Shown: positions 1 through 9,414 of the stretch, one piece after another
Position numbering within the stretch: position 1 is the first letter of the stretch
Layout of the letters: each line of letters begins with the position of its first letter
DNA from: Prado023 sp963788325
GTDB lineage: Bacteria; Actinomycetota; Actinomycetes; S36-B12; CAIYMF01
Length of the DNA: 64,000 bases
Reading direction: 5' to 3'
Assembly: GCA_963788325.1 (NCBI GenBank)
Contig: CAWBGJ010000009.1
Location: 248,001 to 312,000 of the forward strand
The notes under the pieces: model-generated
Database searches by the model: none
What the model saw: the letters and a program-made list of their open reading frames with translations, nothing else
What the model was told of the DNA's origin: nothing
Program-made: the position numbers and the translations under genes

Positions 1-598
1 CCACGTCCGGGTCGGTGGAGTAGGACCGCGCACCGATCCCCGGGCCGTGACCGACATCTACGACGGGTGCGAACACGAGGTCCACGCCCCAGTCCGCCAG
101 CGCCTGGCCGTGCCCGAGGTACATCGCGCGCACCTGCTCCGGGGACATCGACCAGGCCTGCCGCTGGGCCGAGGGGATGGCCCCGATCACGTCGGCGTAC
201 CTCGAGACCGGTCCGCCCTCCTCATCGGCGGCCAGGAGGGCCCCGTAGCGGGTCCCCGTGGTAGCCAGCTCGAGGGCCGCGGCCGTGGGTACGTCCAACC
301 GGCCGTTGGACAGGATCCCGGCGATCAGGCCATCCTCGAGCCAGGGTTGCACGCGGCCGAGGTCGGTCGTGGTCACCAGCATGGTCTGGCCGATGCGCAC
401 GTCCAGGGGCAGCCGTGCCATGCAGGCGGCGATCGGGTCGGCGGTCTGCGTGGGGGTGGGTGCGGCGGGGACCGTCGGCTCCACTGACGCCGGACCGGGC
501 GCGGCGAGCGCTGGCGCTTGCGGTGCAGGGCTCGAACAGGCCGAGAGCGCCACGATGGCCATGGCCATCACACCTGCCGATGCCAGTACCCCGCGCAC
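1..598 (-). CDS. Glycoside hydrolase family 3 lipoprotein, N-terminal part
   Basis: Partial: the gene runs off the left edge, leaving 199 codons from a GTG start. The N-terminus is a lipoprotein signal with lipobox LSAC (lipidated Cys about residue 21), followed by a Pro/Ala-rich linker to about residue 57. Residues 60-199 match the N-terminal barrel of NagZ-like family 3 beta-N-acetylhexosaminidases; the typical D-x-E-GG-x-V-x-R signature appears as ADEEGGPVSRY (about 124-134). It probably works outside the membrane on N-acetylglucosaminides, for example in wall recycling. The catalytic Asp and His lie beyond the edge or were not identified, so the substrate is inferred from the family. This reading frame is not the longest open frame here, but only it gives the signature. 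Confidence 0.8.
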   Translation of the reverse strand, partial: MRGVLASAGVMAMAIVALSACSSPAPQAPALAAPGPASVEPTVPAAPTPTQTADPIAACMARLPLDVRIGQTMLVTTTDLGRVQPWLEDGLIAGILSNGRLDVPTAAALELATTGTRYGALLAADEEGGPVSRYADVIGAIPSAQRQAWSMSPEQVRAMYLGHGQALADWGVDLVFAPVVDVGHGPGIGARSYSTDPDV

Positions 599-638
599 CG
601 GGCAATCATGCCATCCGCGGACGAAAGCGGCGCTCGAT

Positions 639-821
639 CTACTCCTCGACCTCGACGATCGTGGCCTCGGGGGCGTTGGTCTTCACCGACGCGATGCCAT
701 CCAGAGCGGACTTCCGCGTGGAGTAGCCCTGACTGGCCGCAATGACCTGCCCATTGCTCGCCTTGAGCCGGAACCGGTACTTCCCAGCGTTATCCGTGTA
801 GAGCTCGAACTTCCCAGCCAT
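639..821 (-). CDS. YegP-like DUF1508 protein
   Basis: A 60-residue protein consisting of one DUF1508 (UPF0339) unit: FELYTDNAGKYRFRLKASNG followed by the usual Gln/Ser-rich turn and a SVKTNAPEA end. The family is small, cytoplasmic and of unknown function; many members carry two units, this one only one. The ATG at 821 is preceded by an AGGGG ribosome binding site, so I choose it over the much longer open frame that runs upstream. The gene stands alone between the GH3 lipoprotein and the sulfotransferase gene, all on the same strand. Confidence 0.85.
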   Translation of the reverse strand: MAGKFELYTDNAGKYRFRLKASNGQVIAASQGYSTRKSALDGIASVKTNAPEATIVEVEE

Positions 822-898
822 GCAGGTACCCCTTCCGCGGTCCGAGTGACCTGTGCGCGAGTATGGCCGCCGCGAGTGCGTTGTTGCGCGCCATGCGC

Positions 899-2094
899 CT
901 ACCGACGCCCACCGCCACGCACCTTGGCCATGCGGCGCCGGCGCGCCTGGCCCAGGCGCGTGCGCAGCAGCGCCGCGGTATCCCTGGTGGTCAGGCCCTC
1001 GATCGCCTGGTCGGCGGCCTCGTCCAGGTCGGCCTGGCTGGGCAGCTCGGCCACCATCCCGAGGACACCGCCCAGGACCGCCTCGGCGGCAGCACCGACC
1101 GGCAGGAGCAGCTCGCTCGGCGGCTCCCCGGCCGGGATCGGGTCGGCCAGGCGGCCCAGATCCCCGTGGACGGCGATGCCCAGGGCGGCCACCCGGTCGG
1201 CGGTCTGATGACCGAACTCCTGGCCCGCGTGCACCGCCCACTGCGGGGTGACCAGCCCCGGCTCGGCGCGGCTGGGCCGACGCGACTCGACCATCCGCAG
1301 CACCGCCCCTCGCCGGACCCCGGCCTGGTAGGTCGGCCAGTCCCACTCGCTGGCACCTCCGGCGTTGACCAGACGGAGCATCTCGGCCTCGGCCGCGGTC
1401 ATCGACCGGTTGCTGGCGCTGAGCTCCGGGTCCGGGACGAGCGTTCCCTCGGGCAGGTCGAGCAGGGCCTCGAACGTGCGGAACAACCCGTCGCGGTCGG
1501 ACTCGTCGAGCACCACGAGCCGCACCCGCTCGGGTCCCAGCCGCGCTGCCCAGCGCTCCATCACCCCGGCGTGGTCGTTGCGACGCCAGAAGTTCGGCGA
1601 TGCGAGGCACTGCGGTGGGTTAGCGAAGGCGCTCTCCAGCCACTGCTCGTAGGGCAGCGCGAGCCCGTACTTGAGGTACTGCTGGTAGGAGGACGCCAGC
1701 AGCCGGGTGAAGGGCCGCAAGGTCGTGATGACGTGCAGCCGGTCGGCACCGAGGTCCTCGACGATCCGGTCCATGTGCTCGGCCTTGGCCAGCGACAGCG
1801 CCTCACTGGACAGCATGACCCGCCCCTCGTGCTCGCTGCTGGCGCTGACCAACTCCTCCCAGTACTTGGCCCGCGGCGGCCGACCGCCCTTGTCCCCCAC
1901 CCCCAGGTGCGATCGGTGACAGCCATCGCCGCGCGATGATGTGAGCGCAGCGTGCCGGGGTAGAGCACTCCGGCCTCGCGCATCTGGGCGCGCGTGCTGG
2001 CGAACGCCGACTGCAGCGCGGTGGTCCCGGTCTTGTGGAACCCGACGTGCAGCAGGATCGCACCCTCGGGCAGTGGCTCGATGTGGGCAGACAT
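899..2094 (-). CDS. Sulfotransferase-like protein, one frameshift
   Basis: About 398 residues if one base is restored. The N-terminal P-loop GFHKTGTTALQ (residues 18-28) is the 5'-phosphosulfate-binding loop of PAPS-dependent sulfotransferases, and the later segment with LHVITTLRPFTRLLASSYQQ resembles the 3'-phosphate loop region of the same fold. The frame breaks near 1884-1897: the first part reads to VTDRTWG and the second continues as VGDKGGRPPRAKYWEEL one frame away. Adding one G to a five-G run rejoins them. The ATG at 2094 has a GGAGG site six bases upstream. The acceptor is unknown. The frameshift may be a sequencing error or a recent mutation. Confidence 0.7.
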
Positions 2095-2178
2095 GGCGAC
2101 CTCCTGGACGGGACCAATGGATGCCAGCAGGTTACCGACGCCGCCTGCCGACCCCGGGCAGCAGCACCCAAGGGGGCA

Positions 2179-3507
2179 CTAACGTCCGGTTGTCCCGCTG
2201 CTGCGTGCGTCCACAGCCTCGCGGACGTAGCGGCGCTGCTGGTCCTCGGGCACCACGAGGCGCACCTCGGTGTGCAGCAGGCGATCGAGCAGGGTGCGAC
2301 GCCGGGGGTCGAAGAAACTGATCACCCCGGTCATCACCCACACGATCACGCCCAGGGCACCCAGCCAGCTGCGCACCATCGCACGCCCGAAGTGCGGGTT
2401 GTGCCCGTCGGGCGTGCAGACCCGGGTGCCGACCAGCCAGTCGCCCAGGGTACGCCCGGTCAGCCACCAGGCCAGGCCCATGTAGATCGGGACGACCGAG
2501 GCCGCGATGGCGCCCAGCACCAGGACCAGCCACTGCGGGACCGGCGAGAGCAGCGAGTCCAGCAGGTTGACCAGCGCGGACAGCCCCTGGCTGACCAGCC
2601 AGCCGACCAGGCTCACGTCGGCTGCGAATGACAGCACGCGGGTCACCACCCCGGCATGGGCGAACTCCCGGCCCGGGGGCGGCGGCGCGACGGGCATCGA
2701 GCGCCACGCACGGCGCTGTTCGGCCAGGTTGTCCAAGGTGGCGCGCGTGGCTGATCGGCCCGTGCCTCCGGTCGCGGTCAGGACCAGGTCGAGTCCGGAC
2801 TCGGGCTGGGGCCGGGCTGGGCGCCGGACCAGTCGTCGGCCCACGTTCTCCACGAGGTTGTCGACGTCGGCGAGGTTCTCGCGCACCGACTCCAGCGCGT
2901 CGAGGAACAGGCCCTGGCTCTGCTCGCGGATCAGGTCGCGCACCCGTGGGTCGTCGATGATGTCCTCGAGGATCACCGGAACGACCTCGGTGCGGATCTT
3001 CGGCATGAGTGCGTCGACCAGCTCGGGTGCGATCTCGTCGCGGATGCTGGGCAGCAACGCATCGACGAGCTGGGGGGCGATCTCCGCCTCGATCATCGGC
3101 ATCAGCGCCCGGACCAGGTCCGGGGCGATCTCGTCACGGATCGTGGGCATGAGCGTCTCGAGCAGCTCAGGGGCCACCGTCTCAGACAGGTGCGGCACGA
3201 GCGCATCCACCACCCGCGGGACCAGCTCGGCCTCGAGGTACGGGCGCAGGTCCTCGAGGATCCGGGGCAGCAGGTCCTCGACCAGCGTCGGGGTGAGTCC
3301 CTCGAGGATCTTGGGGATCGCCTCGTCGACGAGGTAAGGCTGGAGCTCCTCGATCACCTGCTGTGCGGTGGAACCGGTGACGTCCATGGCGACGCCGCCG
3401 ACTGTGTCGGTGACCCGGCCGACCGTCGCGCCCACGGCTCGGCGGGCCCGGCCCCGCAGGCCCGACGAGCCCCCGGACCCCTCGGGCTGGTCGGCGTGGT
3501 CGCTCAT
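2179..3507 (-). CDS. RDD-family membrane protein with octad proline repeat
   Basis: Predicted 442 residues from ATG 3507 (MSDHADQ). Residues about 57-177 form a repeat in which proline recurs every eighth residue sixteen times; typical pairs are TIRDEIAPDLVRALMP and SIRDEIAPELVDALMP. The remaining positions alternate acidic and aliphatic residues, as in short amphipathic helices. The C-terminal half is an RDD domain: a Arg-containing first helix, hydrophobic segments around residues 295-345, the GRTLGDWLVGTRV motif, and a further hydrophobic segment before FFDPRRRTLLDRLLH. RDD proteins are membrane proteins with poorly known, often transport-like roles. The role of the repeat is unknown; it may pack along the membrane or mediate assembly. 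Alternative upstream starts to 3624 lack family support. Confidence 0.75.
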   Translation of the reverse strand: MSDHADQPEGSGGSSGLRGRARRAVGATVGRVTDTVGGVAMDVTGSTAQQVIEELQPYLVDEAIPKILEGLTPTLVEDLLPRILEDLRPYLEAELVPRVVDALVPHLSETVAPELLETLMPTIRDEIAPDLVRALMPMIEAEIAPQLVDALLPSIRDEIAPELVDALMPKIRTEVVPVILEDIIDDPRVRDLIREQSQGLFLDALESVRENLADVDNLVENVGRRLVRRPARPQPESGLDLVLTATGGTGRSATRATLDNLAEQRRAWRSMPVAPPPPGREFAHAGVVTRVLSFAADVSLVGWLVSQGLSALVNLLDSLLSPVPQWLVLVLGAIAASVVPIYMGLAWWLTGRTLGDWLVGTRVCTPDGHNPHFGRAMVRSWLGALGVIVWVMTGVISFFDPRRRTLLDRLLHTEVRLVVPEDQQRRYVREAVDARSSGTTGR

Positions 3508-3577
3508 ATGCGGCAGGCTACTTGCAGCGACGGCCGCGCGGGGCTTGTGCGCCACGCGGCGCGTCGGGCCGGCGCTC

Positions 3578-4285
3578 CTACGCGTCGAGCTCGGGGAACT
3601 CGTCGTCGCGGACGGCCCGAGCACCCGGGACGCCGCCGAGCGCGCCAGCGATCGCCAGGCCCTGGGCCACGGCCGGGCCGATCAGCAGCGCGAAGAGCAC
3701 CGTGCCCACTCCGACGGTGCCCCCGAGCAGCCAGCCCACGCCCAGCACGACGACCTCGATGCCCATCCGCACCCGGCCCACGGGGATGCCGGTGCGCTGG
3801 TGCAGCCCGGTCATCGCTCCGTCACGGGGACCCGGGCCGAGGTTGGTGGTCAGGTAGAAGCCGCTGCCGATCCCGACCAGGGCGATCCCCACCAGGACGA
3901 AGCCGAGCTGGACCACCACCCCCTGGGCAGCAGGCAGCAGCCAGACGCCGACCTGCAGGGCCAGCGCGATCACCGCGGCGTTGGCGATCGTGCCCAGGCC
4001 GGGCCGCTCGCGCAGCGGGATCCAGAGCAGCAGGACCACGATGCTGACCAGCAGGGTCGCCGCACCGATGGACATCGGCAGGATCGTGGACAGGCCCTGG
4101 GCCAGGACAGTCCACGGGCTCACCCCGAGTCCGCCGGCCACGATGAGCGCCTCCCCCGTGCCGAACGCGTACAGCCCTGCGAGCAGCACCAGCAGGCTGC
4201 CCGGGGTGGCCGACCACCGACCCGGCGAGCGCCACCGGGTGACCGGTACCGTGCGCGCCGGCTTGAGCCACCCGAGCATCTGCAC
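3578..4285 (-). CDS. YczE/YitT-type integral membrane protein
   Basis: About 235 residues with five or six hydrophobic segments. The motifs GEALIVAGGLGVSPWTVLAQGLS and, later, GIGSGFYLTTNLGPGPRDG and HQRTGIPVGRVR are characteristic of the YczE membrane family. The role of that family is not established. The start may be the GTG at 4285 or the ATG at 4279. The gene follows the RDD protein on the same strand and diverges from the acetyltransferase at 4326. Confidence 0.75.
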   Translation of the reverse strand: MQMLGWLKPARTVPVTRWRSPGRWSATPGSLLVLLAGLYAFGTGEALIVAGGLGVSPWTVLAQGLSTILPMSIGAATLLVSIVVLLLWIPLRERPGLGTIANAAVIALALQVGVWLLPAAQGVVVQLGFVLVGIALVGIGSGFYLTTNLGPGPRDGAMTGLHQRTGIPVGRVRMGIEVVVLGVGWLLGGTVGVGTVLFALLIGPAVAQGLAIAGALGGVPGARAVRDDEFPELDA

Positions 4286-4325
4286 CCGCGCACCCTAGCT
4301 GCGCGGGGATGGTAGGACTGAACCC

Positions 4326-4898
4326 ATGAGCGCACCCCTGCCCACCGGCATCGAGTACCAGTTGATGGTCTCCGGCGAGCTGTACCTACCCGCCGATCCG
4401 GAGCTGACGGTCCTGCGCGAGCGCGCCCGGTCGCTGGAGTTCCGCTACAACCACACACCCCCGGAGCAGGTGGAGCAGCGCCAGTCGATCATGCGCGAAC
4501 TGCTCGGCTCAGCCGGTGAGACCTTCGAGATCGAGCCCAACCTGCACGTGGACTACGGACTGAACATCCACCTCGGCGATGGCTTCTACGCCAACGCGCA
4601 CTGCGTCATGCTCGACGTCGCGGAGATCCGGATCGGCGCCGGGACGATGTTCGGGCCCGGGGTGCAGCTGCTGACCGCCACCCATCCGATCGACCCGGTC
4701 GAGCGACTGTCGGGCCGGGAGCTCGGCTTCCCGATCACGATCGGTGCGCGGGTCTGGCTCGGCGGTGGGGTCATCGTGGGCCCGGGAGTGACGATCGGAG
4801 ACGACGTGGTCGTGGGGTCCGGGGCCGTGGTGGTCAAGGACCTGCCCGACGGTGTGGTGGCTGTGGGCAACCCGGCGCGGGTGGTGCGCTCGATCTGA
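4326..4898 (+). CDS. Maltose/galactoside O-acetyltransferase family enzyme
   Basis: A 190-residue left-handed beta-helix acetyltransferase of the Maa/LacA type. It has the N-terminal helical cap (YNHTPPEQVEQRQSIMREL), then hexapeptide repeats, the conserved ATHPIDPVER loop whose His is the usual catalytic base, and the GNPARVVRSI ending. It would transfer acetyl from acetyl-CoA to a sugar in the cytoplasm. The physiological sugar acceptor is not predictable. The gene is monocistronic and is convergent with the small membrane protein gene that ends at 4906. Confidence 0.9.
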   Translation: MSAPLPTGIEYQLMVSGELYLPADPELTVLRERARSLEFRYNHTPPEQVEQRQSIMRELLGSAGETFEIEPNLHVDYGLNIHLGDGFYANAHCVMLDVAEIRIGAGTMFGPGVQLLTATHPIDPVERLSGRELGFPITIGARVWLGGGVIVGPGVTIGDDVVVGSGAVVVKDLPDGVVAVGNPARVVRSI

Positions 4899-4905
4899 GC
4901 CCTGG

Positions 4906-5070
4906 TCAGAACCGGCGGAACCATCCGGTGACCACGCCACCGAACTCGGCGCCGGCATAGGTCGCGATCAGGTAGACGAGCAGGGCCAGCAGGGCCAGTC
5001 CGAACAGGACCTTGACGGCACCGGAGAAGTTGGTGGGCTGGGCGGCCCTACCCGAGTAGATCGATCCCAT
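4906..5070 (-). CDS. Small single-pass membrane protein
   Basis: A 54-residue protein from ATG 5070 (MGSIYSGRAAQ), preceded by a strong GAGGAG ribosome binding site; the open frame continues upstream but has no comparable start. Residues about 20-38 form one transmembrane helix (AVKVLFGLALLALLVYLIA), and the end is basic and aromatic (GWFRRF). I do not recognise a family. It ends eight bases from the acetyltransferase stop, tail to tail. Confidence 0.6.
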   Translation of the reverse strand: MGSIYSGRAAQPTNFSGAVKVLFGLALLALLVYLIATYAGAEFGGVVTGWFRRF

Positions 5071-5169
5071 GGTGACTCCTCGTGGGTGGCGTGCCAATGA
5101 TTCTACTCCGCGGGCAGCCCCGGCGTGGTCCACTCGCGGCCGGCGCCACGCCGGCCGTCCGCGGCGGCC

Positions 5170-6216
5170 TCAGCAGGCGGCGGCACCGTCGACCCGCAGT
5201 GGCTCGGCGTCCAGGAAGGCGTCCAGCGCACGAGCCGTCGAGGTATCGGTGACCAGTGTGTTGATCAGGCCCGCCCGGACCGCGCCGATGGCTGCCTGGA
5301 CCTTGCTGACGCTGCCGGCCAGGCCGATGGAGTGTTCGACCGCCCGGAACTGGGTGGGTGTCACGCCGAGCAGCACCCGCTCGTCGGGGTGCGCCACGAT
5401 CGTGCCGTCGATGGTGACCGACCAACCCGCCACGTCCCCCACGGCCTTGCTCAGGGCTGGGTCGTCGACGGGGAAGCCCGCGGCCGCGTAGCTAGGGTCC
5501 GGCTTGGGCCACGCCCCCACCCCCACGACCGACACCTTGGCCGCGTCCCAGAGGCGCCCCACCTCCCGGATCTCCCGCTCGGCGCGCAGGGGGGCGGCCA
5601 GCGGCGCGGACACGAACGCCGGCGCGTTGAGGTAGACCGGAATGCCGTCCAGCGCGCGCGCCAGGGTGCGCACGATCTCGTTGGGCTGGAACCAGGGCCG
5701 GTCGCTGGCGTTGCCACCCATCGCAGGGACGACCACCAAGCCCGGGATGGACCGCCGCACGGTCCGGCTCACGCTGTAGACCGCACGTCCCCACGACGAC
5801 ACCAGGACGTCTCCACTGCGCAGGCCGGTGCTGTCGAGGGCCACCCCGAACGGCCCGGCGAGCAGCGGCCCGGGATCAGCCTCGTTGGCCCGGCCCGGGG
5901 CCACGTGCAGGGCACGCAGGCCCAGTCGTTTCCGGACCCGCTCGATCAGAACCTCGTCGACTCCGGGCGGGACGATCTCGATGCGCACGATGCCGACCTC
6001 ACGGGCGCGCTGCAACAGCCTGCTCACCGACGGCCGGCTGATCCCGAGCCGGTCGGCGATCTCCTGCTGCGAGGCCGACTGTTCGTAGTACATGACCGCA
6101 GCTGTCATGAGCGGTTCGGTGTCCTCCTCGGAGATCTTCTGGGCCACCCGACGGAGCCTAGTCGCGGCCACTGGGCGAACTGGTTCCGAAGCATCTTGAA
6201 CACCTGTGCTGGACAT
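5170..6216 (-). CDS. SorC-family sugar-responsive transcriptional regulator
   Basis: A 348-residue regulator. Residues about 47-75 carry the helix-turn-helix QQEIADRLGISRPSVSRLLQ, and the rest matches the SorC/DeoR-like sugar-phosphate sensor domain (SSWGRAVYSV, VVPAMGGN, AGWSVTIDGT, LLGVTPTQFRAVEHSIGLAG). SorC proteins bind a phosphosugar and control adjacent carbohydrate operons. It is divergent from the mannitol PTS gene at 6357, with a 140-base shared intergenic region, so control of that gene is the obvious inference. The ATG at 6216 is the first Met of the frame. Confidence 0.88.
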   Translation of the reverse strand: MSSTGVQDASEPVRPVAATRLRRVAQKISEEDTEPLMTAAVMYYEQSASQQEIADRLGISRPSVSRLLQRAREVGIVRIEIVPPGVDEVLIERVRKRLGLRALHVAPGRANEADPGPLLAGPFGVALDSTGLRSGDVLVSSWGRAVYSVSRTVRRSIPGLVVVPAMGGNASDRPWFQPNEIVRTLARALDGIPVYLNAPAFVSAPLAAPLRAEREIREVGRLWDAAKVSVVGVGAWPKPDPSYAAAGFPVDDPALSKAVGDVAGWSVTIDGTIVAHPDERVLLGVTPTQFRAVEHSIGLAGSVSKVQAAIGAVRAGLINTLVTDTSTARALDAFLDAEPLRVDGAAAC

Positions 6217-6356
6217 GCGTGCATCGTACCCCCTATGCTCGCCATTGTCGGGGTGACCGGAGACACACTCTGGATCGTGCCGACGGCAGACCGAACAACA
6301 GAGGTCGCTGCAGATGGACTGCGGACCACCGACCCCTCAGAGGAGAGGACCAAGAA

Positions 6357-8321
6357 ATGGCAACGGCCATCGATTACTCGCAGCCCCCAGGTACGTCGGT
6401 CCGGGTGCGGGTGCAGAAGTTCGGCACGTTCTTGTCGAACATGATCATGCCGAATATTGCGGCGATCATCGCGTGGGGTCTGATCACGGCTTTCGTGATC
6501 CCGGTGGGTTGGACGCCCAACGAGAAGATCGCCACGACGGTGGGTCCCTCGATCATCTACCTGTTGCCGCTCCTGATCGGCTACACCGGCGGCAAGATCG
6601 TCTACGGGGTCCGTGGTGGTGTCGGGGGGGCGGTCATCGGCGTCATCGCGACAGCCGGCCCGTTATCGGTGGACGGCTACGCCGTCCCGATGTTCCTGGG
6701 CGCGATGATCATGGGTCCGCTCGGCGGCTGGGTCGATGAAGCGGATCGACGGTCTGTGGAACGGGCAAGATCAAGCCCGGCTTCGAGATGCTGGTCGACA
6801 ACTTCTCCGCCGGCATCTGGGGCGCGATCCTCGCCATGTTCAGCCTCTTCGCGCTCGCGCCGCGTTGATCGAGGATCATCGACCGGTTGGGGCAGGTCGT
6901 CGACTTCCTCGTCAACAACAACCTCATGCCGCTGACCTCGATGTTCATCGAGCCGGCCAAGGTCCTCTTCCTCAACAACGCCATCAACCACGGCGTGCTG
7001 ACCCCCCTGGGCATCGAAGAGGCCGCCCAGACCGGCAAGTCGATCCTGTTCCTGCTCGAGGCCAACCCGGCCCGGGCCTCGGCATCCTGCTGGCCTACAT
7101 GGTCTTCGGCAAGGGCGTGGCCCGGGCCACCGGCCCCCGGCGCAGCGATCATCACTTCCTCGGCGGCATCCACGAGGTCTACTTCCCCTACGTGCTCATG
7201 AAGCCCCCGATCCTGATCCTCGCAGCCATCGCCGGCGGCATGACCCAGATCTTCATCAACGTGCTGTTCAGCACCGGCCTACGCGCCCCCGCAGCACCCG
7301 GATCGATCTTCGCCATCTACGCCCAAACCCCTCAGGTGACTTCCTGGGCATCACCCTGTCGGTGATCGGCGGCATCGCGGTCAGCTTCGTCGTGGCCGGG
7401 TTCCTGCTCAAGACCGACAAGGGCGACTGGGACGAGGGCGACCTCGAAGTCGCCACCCAGAGCATGGTCGACATGAAGGGCAAGCAGTCGCTGGCCTCGA
7501 CCATGATCACCGGCTCCGGGACAACCGCCACCCTGACCAAGCCGATCACCAGCATCGTGTTCGCCTGCGACGCCGGCATGGGCTCCTCAGCGATGGGCGC
7601 CTCGGTCCTGCGCAAGAAGATCAAGGACGCCGGCTACCCCGACGTCACCGTGATCAACAAGGCCATCGCCAACCTCGACGACACCTACGACGTCGTCGTC
7701 ACCCACAAGGACCTCACCGAACGGGCCAAGCCCCGAACCTCGTCAGCCATCCACGTCTCAGTCGACAACTTCATGGCCAGCCCCCGCTACGACGACATCG
7801 TCGCGATGGTCCAGGCATCCAACAACCCGGACCCAGACCCCACCCCCGCCACCCCCACCACAACCACCGCACCCCCAGGGGCCTCGATGCTCCCCGACGA
7901 AGCCATCGTGATGCAGGGCACAGCCCGCACCCGCGACGCCGCGATCGAGGAAGCCGGCCAACTACTGGTCGCCACCGGCGCAGTCACACCAGGCTACGTA
8001 CAAGCCATGCACGACCGCGAGAAGTCGGTATCAACCTACGTGGGCAACCACCTGGCCATCCCGCACGGCACCAACGAAGCCAAGGAGACCATCAACCACA
8101 CCGGACTGTCCTTCGTGCGCTACACCGACGGAATCGACTGGAACAACGACGGCGAACTTGCCTACTTCGCGGTGGGCATCGCCGGAGCCGGTGACGACCA
8201 TCTGGCCCTGCTCAGCAACATCGCCCACGTCTTCCTCGACGACGACAAAGTCACCGCACTACGCACAGCCACCACGAAAGCCGAGGTATCAGCTGTGCTC
8301 AACAACGTCGACCTCACCTGA
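6357..8321 (+). pseudogene. mtlA: PTS mannitol transporter EIICBA, frame broken by several indels
   Basis: The locus encodes a full-length EIICBA, about 654 residues if repaired. EIIC starts at ATG 6357 behind AGGAGAGG. EIIB has the phosphocysteine loop CDAGMGSSAMG near 7567. A Pro/Thr linker lies near 7830-7885. EIIA has the phosphohistidine motif NHLAIPHGT near 8050. Within EIIC the frame shifts near 6735 (+1), 6764 (+1), 7070 (-1), 7132 (+1), 7154 (-1) and 7330 (-1), and TGA 6866-6868 falls in a scrambled segment. The net shift is zero and the conserved protein can be read across all three frames, so errors or very recent decay are likely. As written it cannot make the permease. The second half (7362-8321) is intact and could encode EIIB-EIIA. 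Confidence 0.85.
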
Positions 8322-8379
8322 CCCACACCCCGCCACTCACCGGCAACCACCTCACCCAGGACTGCCGGCGAGCGGGGCA

Positions 8380-8403
8380 CCCCCGACGCACAAGCGTCGG
8401 GGG
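8380..8403 (+). terminator. Terminator hairpin after mtlA
   Basis: A perfect 10-bp stem, CCCCCGACGC at 8380-8389 and GCGTCGGGGG at 8394-8403, closes on the tetraloop ACAA. It begins 59 bases after the mtlA stop codon. The following T-run is short (TTT), as often seen in high-GC actinobacteria. Confidence 0.7.
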
Positions 8404-8555
8404 TGGAGGGGTTTCGTCGACGCAGTCCAGGCCGTGATGGGCGCGACTGCGATCAAAGTGACCATCGAACCGTGACCGAGTGGTCCGGGAGGGCTGCACC
8501 CAGCAGGATGGGGCTCTCTCCCGGATCACGTCCGGGCGGTGGGCGGAGGGGTTCG

Positions 8556-9317
8556 ATGTACGCGGAGCAACGCCAGGCGGTGATCCTGGACCTGGCACGG
8601 ACGGCTGGCCGGGTGGAGGTGGCCCGGCTCGCTGAGGACCTGGACGTCACGCCAGAGACGGTCCGCAGGGACCTGACGGCGCTGGCCGGCGCGGGCCTGC
8701 TGCGCCGGGTGCACGGCGGGGCGATCCCGGCCGATCCCAACGGCTTCGAGCCAGCACTGGCCGTCCGCGAGGCGGTGAACACCCAGGAGAAGGCGCGCAT
8801 CGCTCGGGCAGCACTGCAGTGGCTGCCCGAGCAGGGGGCGATCGCGCTGGACGGCGGTTCCACCACCCACCAGTTCGCCGAGATCCTGCCCTTCGACCGG
8901 GCGCTGACCGTGGTGACCAACAACCTGGCCATCGCCCTGCCGCTGGCCGACCGGACCGACCTCACGGTGCATATCGTCGGCGGCCGGCTGCGGGGGCGCA
9001 CGCTGACCACCGTGGACGAGGTGGCCCTGGACTACCTGCGACACGTCCACCTCGACGTGGTGTTCCTGGGGACCAACGGCTTCTCGGTCGGCCGCGGCCT
9101 GACGACCCCGGATGCCGCAGAGGCCGCCGTGAAGCGCGCGTTCATCGCCGCGGCCCGTACGAAGGTCCTGCTCTGCGACCACTCGAAGTTCGGCCATGAC
9201 CATTTCGCCCACGTTGCCGACCTCGCCCAGATCGACGTGCTCGTCACCGACACGGACCTCCCGGACGCCGTCGTGACCGAGATCTCCGCTGTCGGCCCCC
9301 AGGTGGTCCGGGCCTGA
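8556..9317 (+). CDS. DeoR-family transcriptional repressor
   Basis: A 253-residue regulator from ATG 8556, behind a GGAGGGG site. The N-terminal DeoR helix-turn-helix reads ARLAEDLDVTPETVRRDL, followed by the signature RRVHGGA. The C-terminal DeoR phosphosugar sensor is complete: DGGSTTHQFAE, VTNNLAIA, GGRLRGRTLTT, FLGTNGFSVGRGLTTPD and LLCDHSKFG. These proteins repress sugar operons and respond to phosphorylated intermediates. It lies directly after mtlA, so it may regulate the mannitol locus together with the SorC protein; that link is inference. Confidence 0.9.
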   Translation: MYAEQRQAVILDLARTAGRVEVARLAEDLDVTPETVRRDLTALAGAGLLRRVHGGAIPADPNGFEPALAVREAVNTQEKARIARAALQWLPEQGAIALDGGSTTHQFAEILPFDRALTVVTNNLAIALPLADRTDLTVHIVGGRLRGRTLTTVDEVALDYLRHVHLDVVFLGTNGFSVGRGLTTPDAAEAAVKRAFIAAARTKVLLCDHSKFGHDHFAHVADLAQIDVLVTDTDLPDAVVTEISAVGPQVVRA

Positions 9318-9392
9318 CCCGGGGCATCCAGCGACCCGACGCCCTGCCCCACACCTGTGACGGGACGCACACACGCCACGGGAATGTGGCTG

Positions 9393-9405
9393 ACCCACAG
9401 TGGGT
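9393..9405. promoter_or_regulatory. Palindromic operator-like site before efflux gene
   Basis: ACCCACAGTGGGT is a 6-1-6 palindrome that ends nine bases before the start codon of the DHA2 transporter. Its position fits a repressor site, but no local regulator of efflux genes is seen and I found no second copy. Confidence 0.3.
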
Positions 9406-9414
9406 TGAGCGGCC

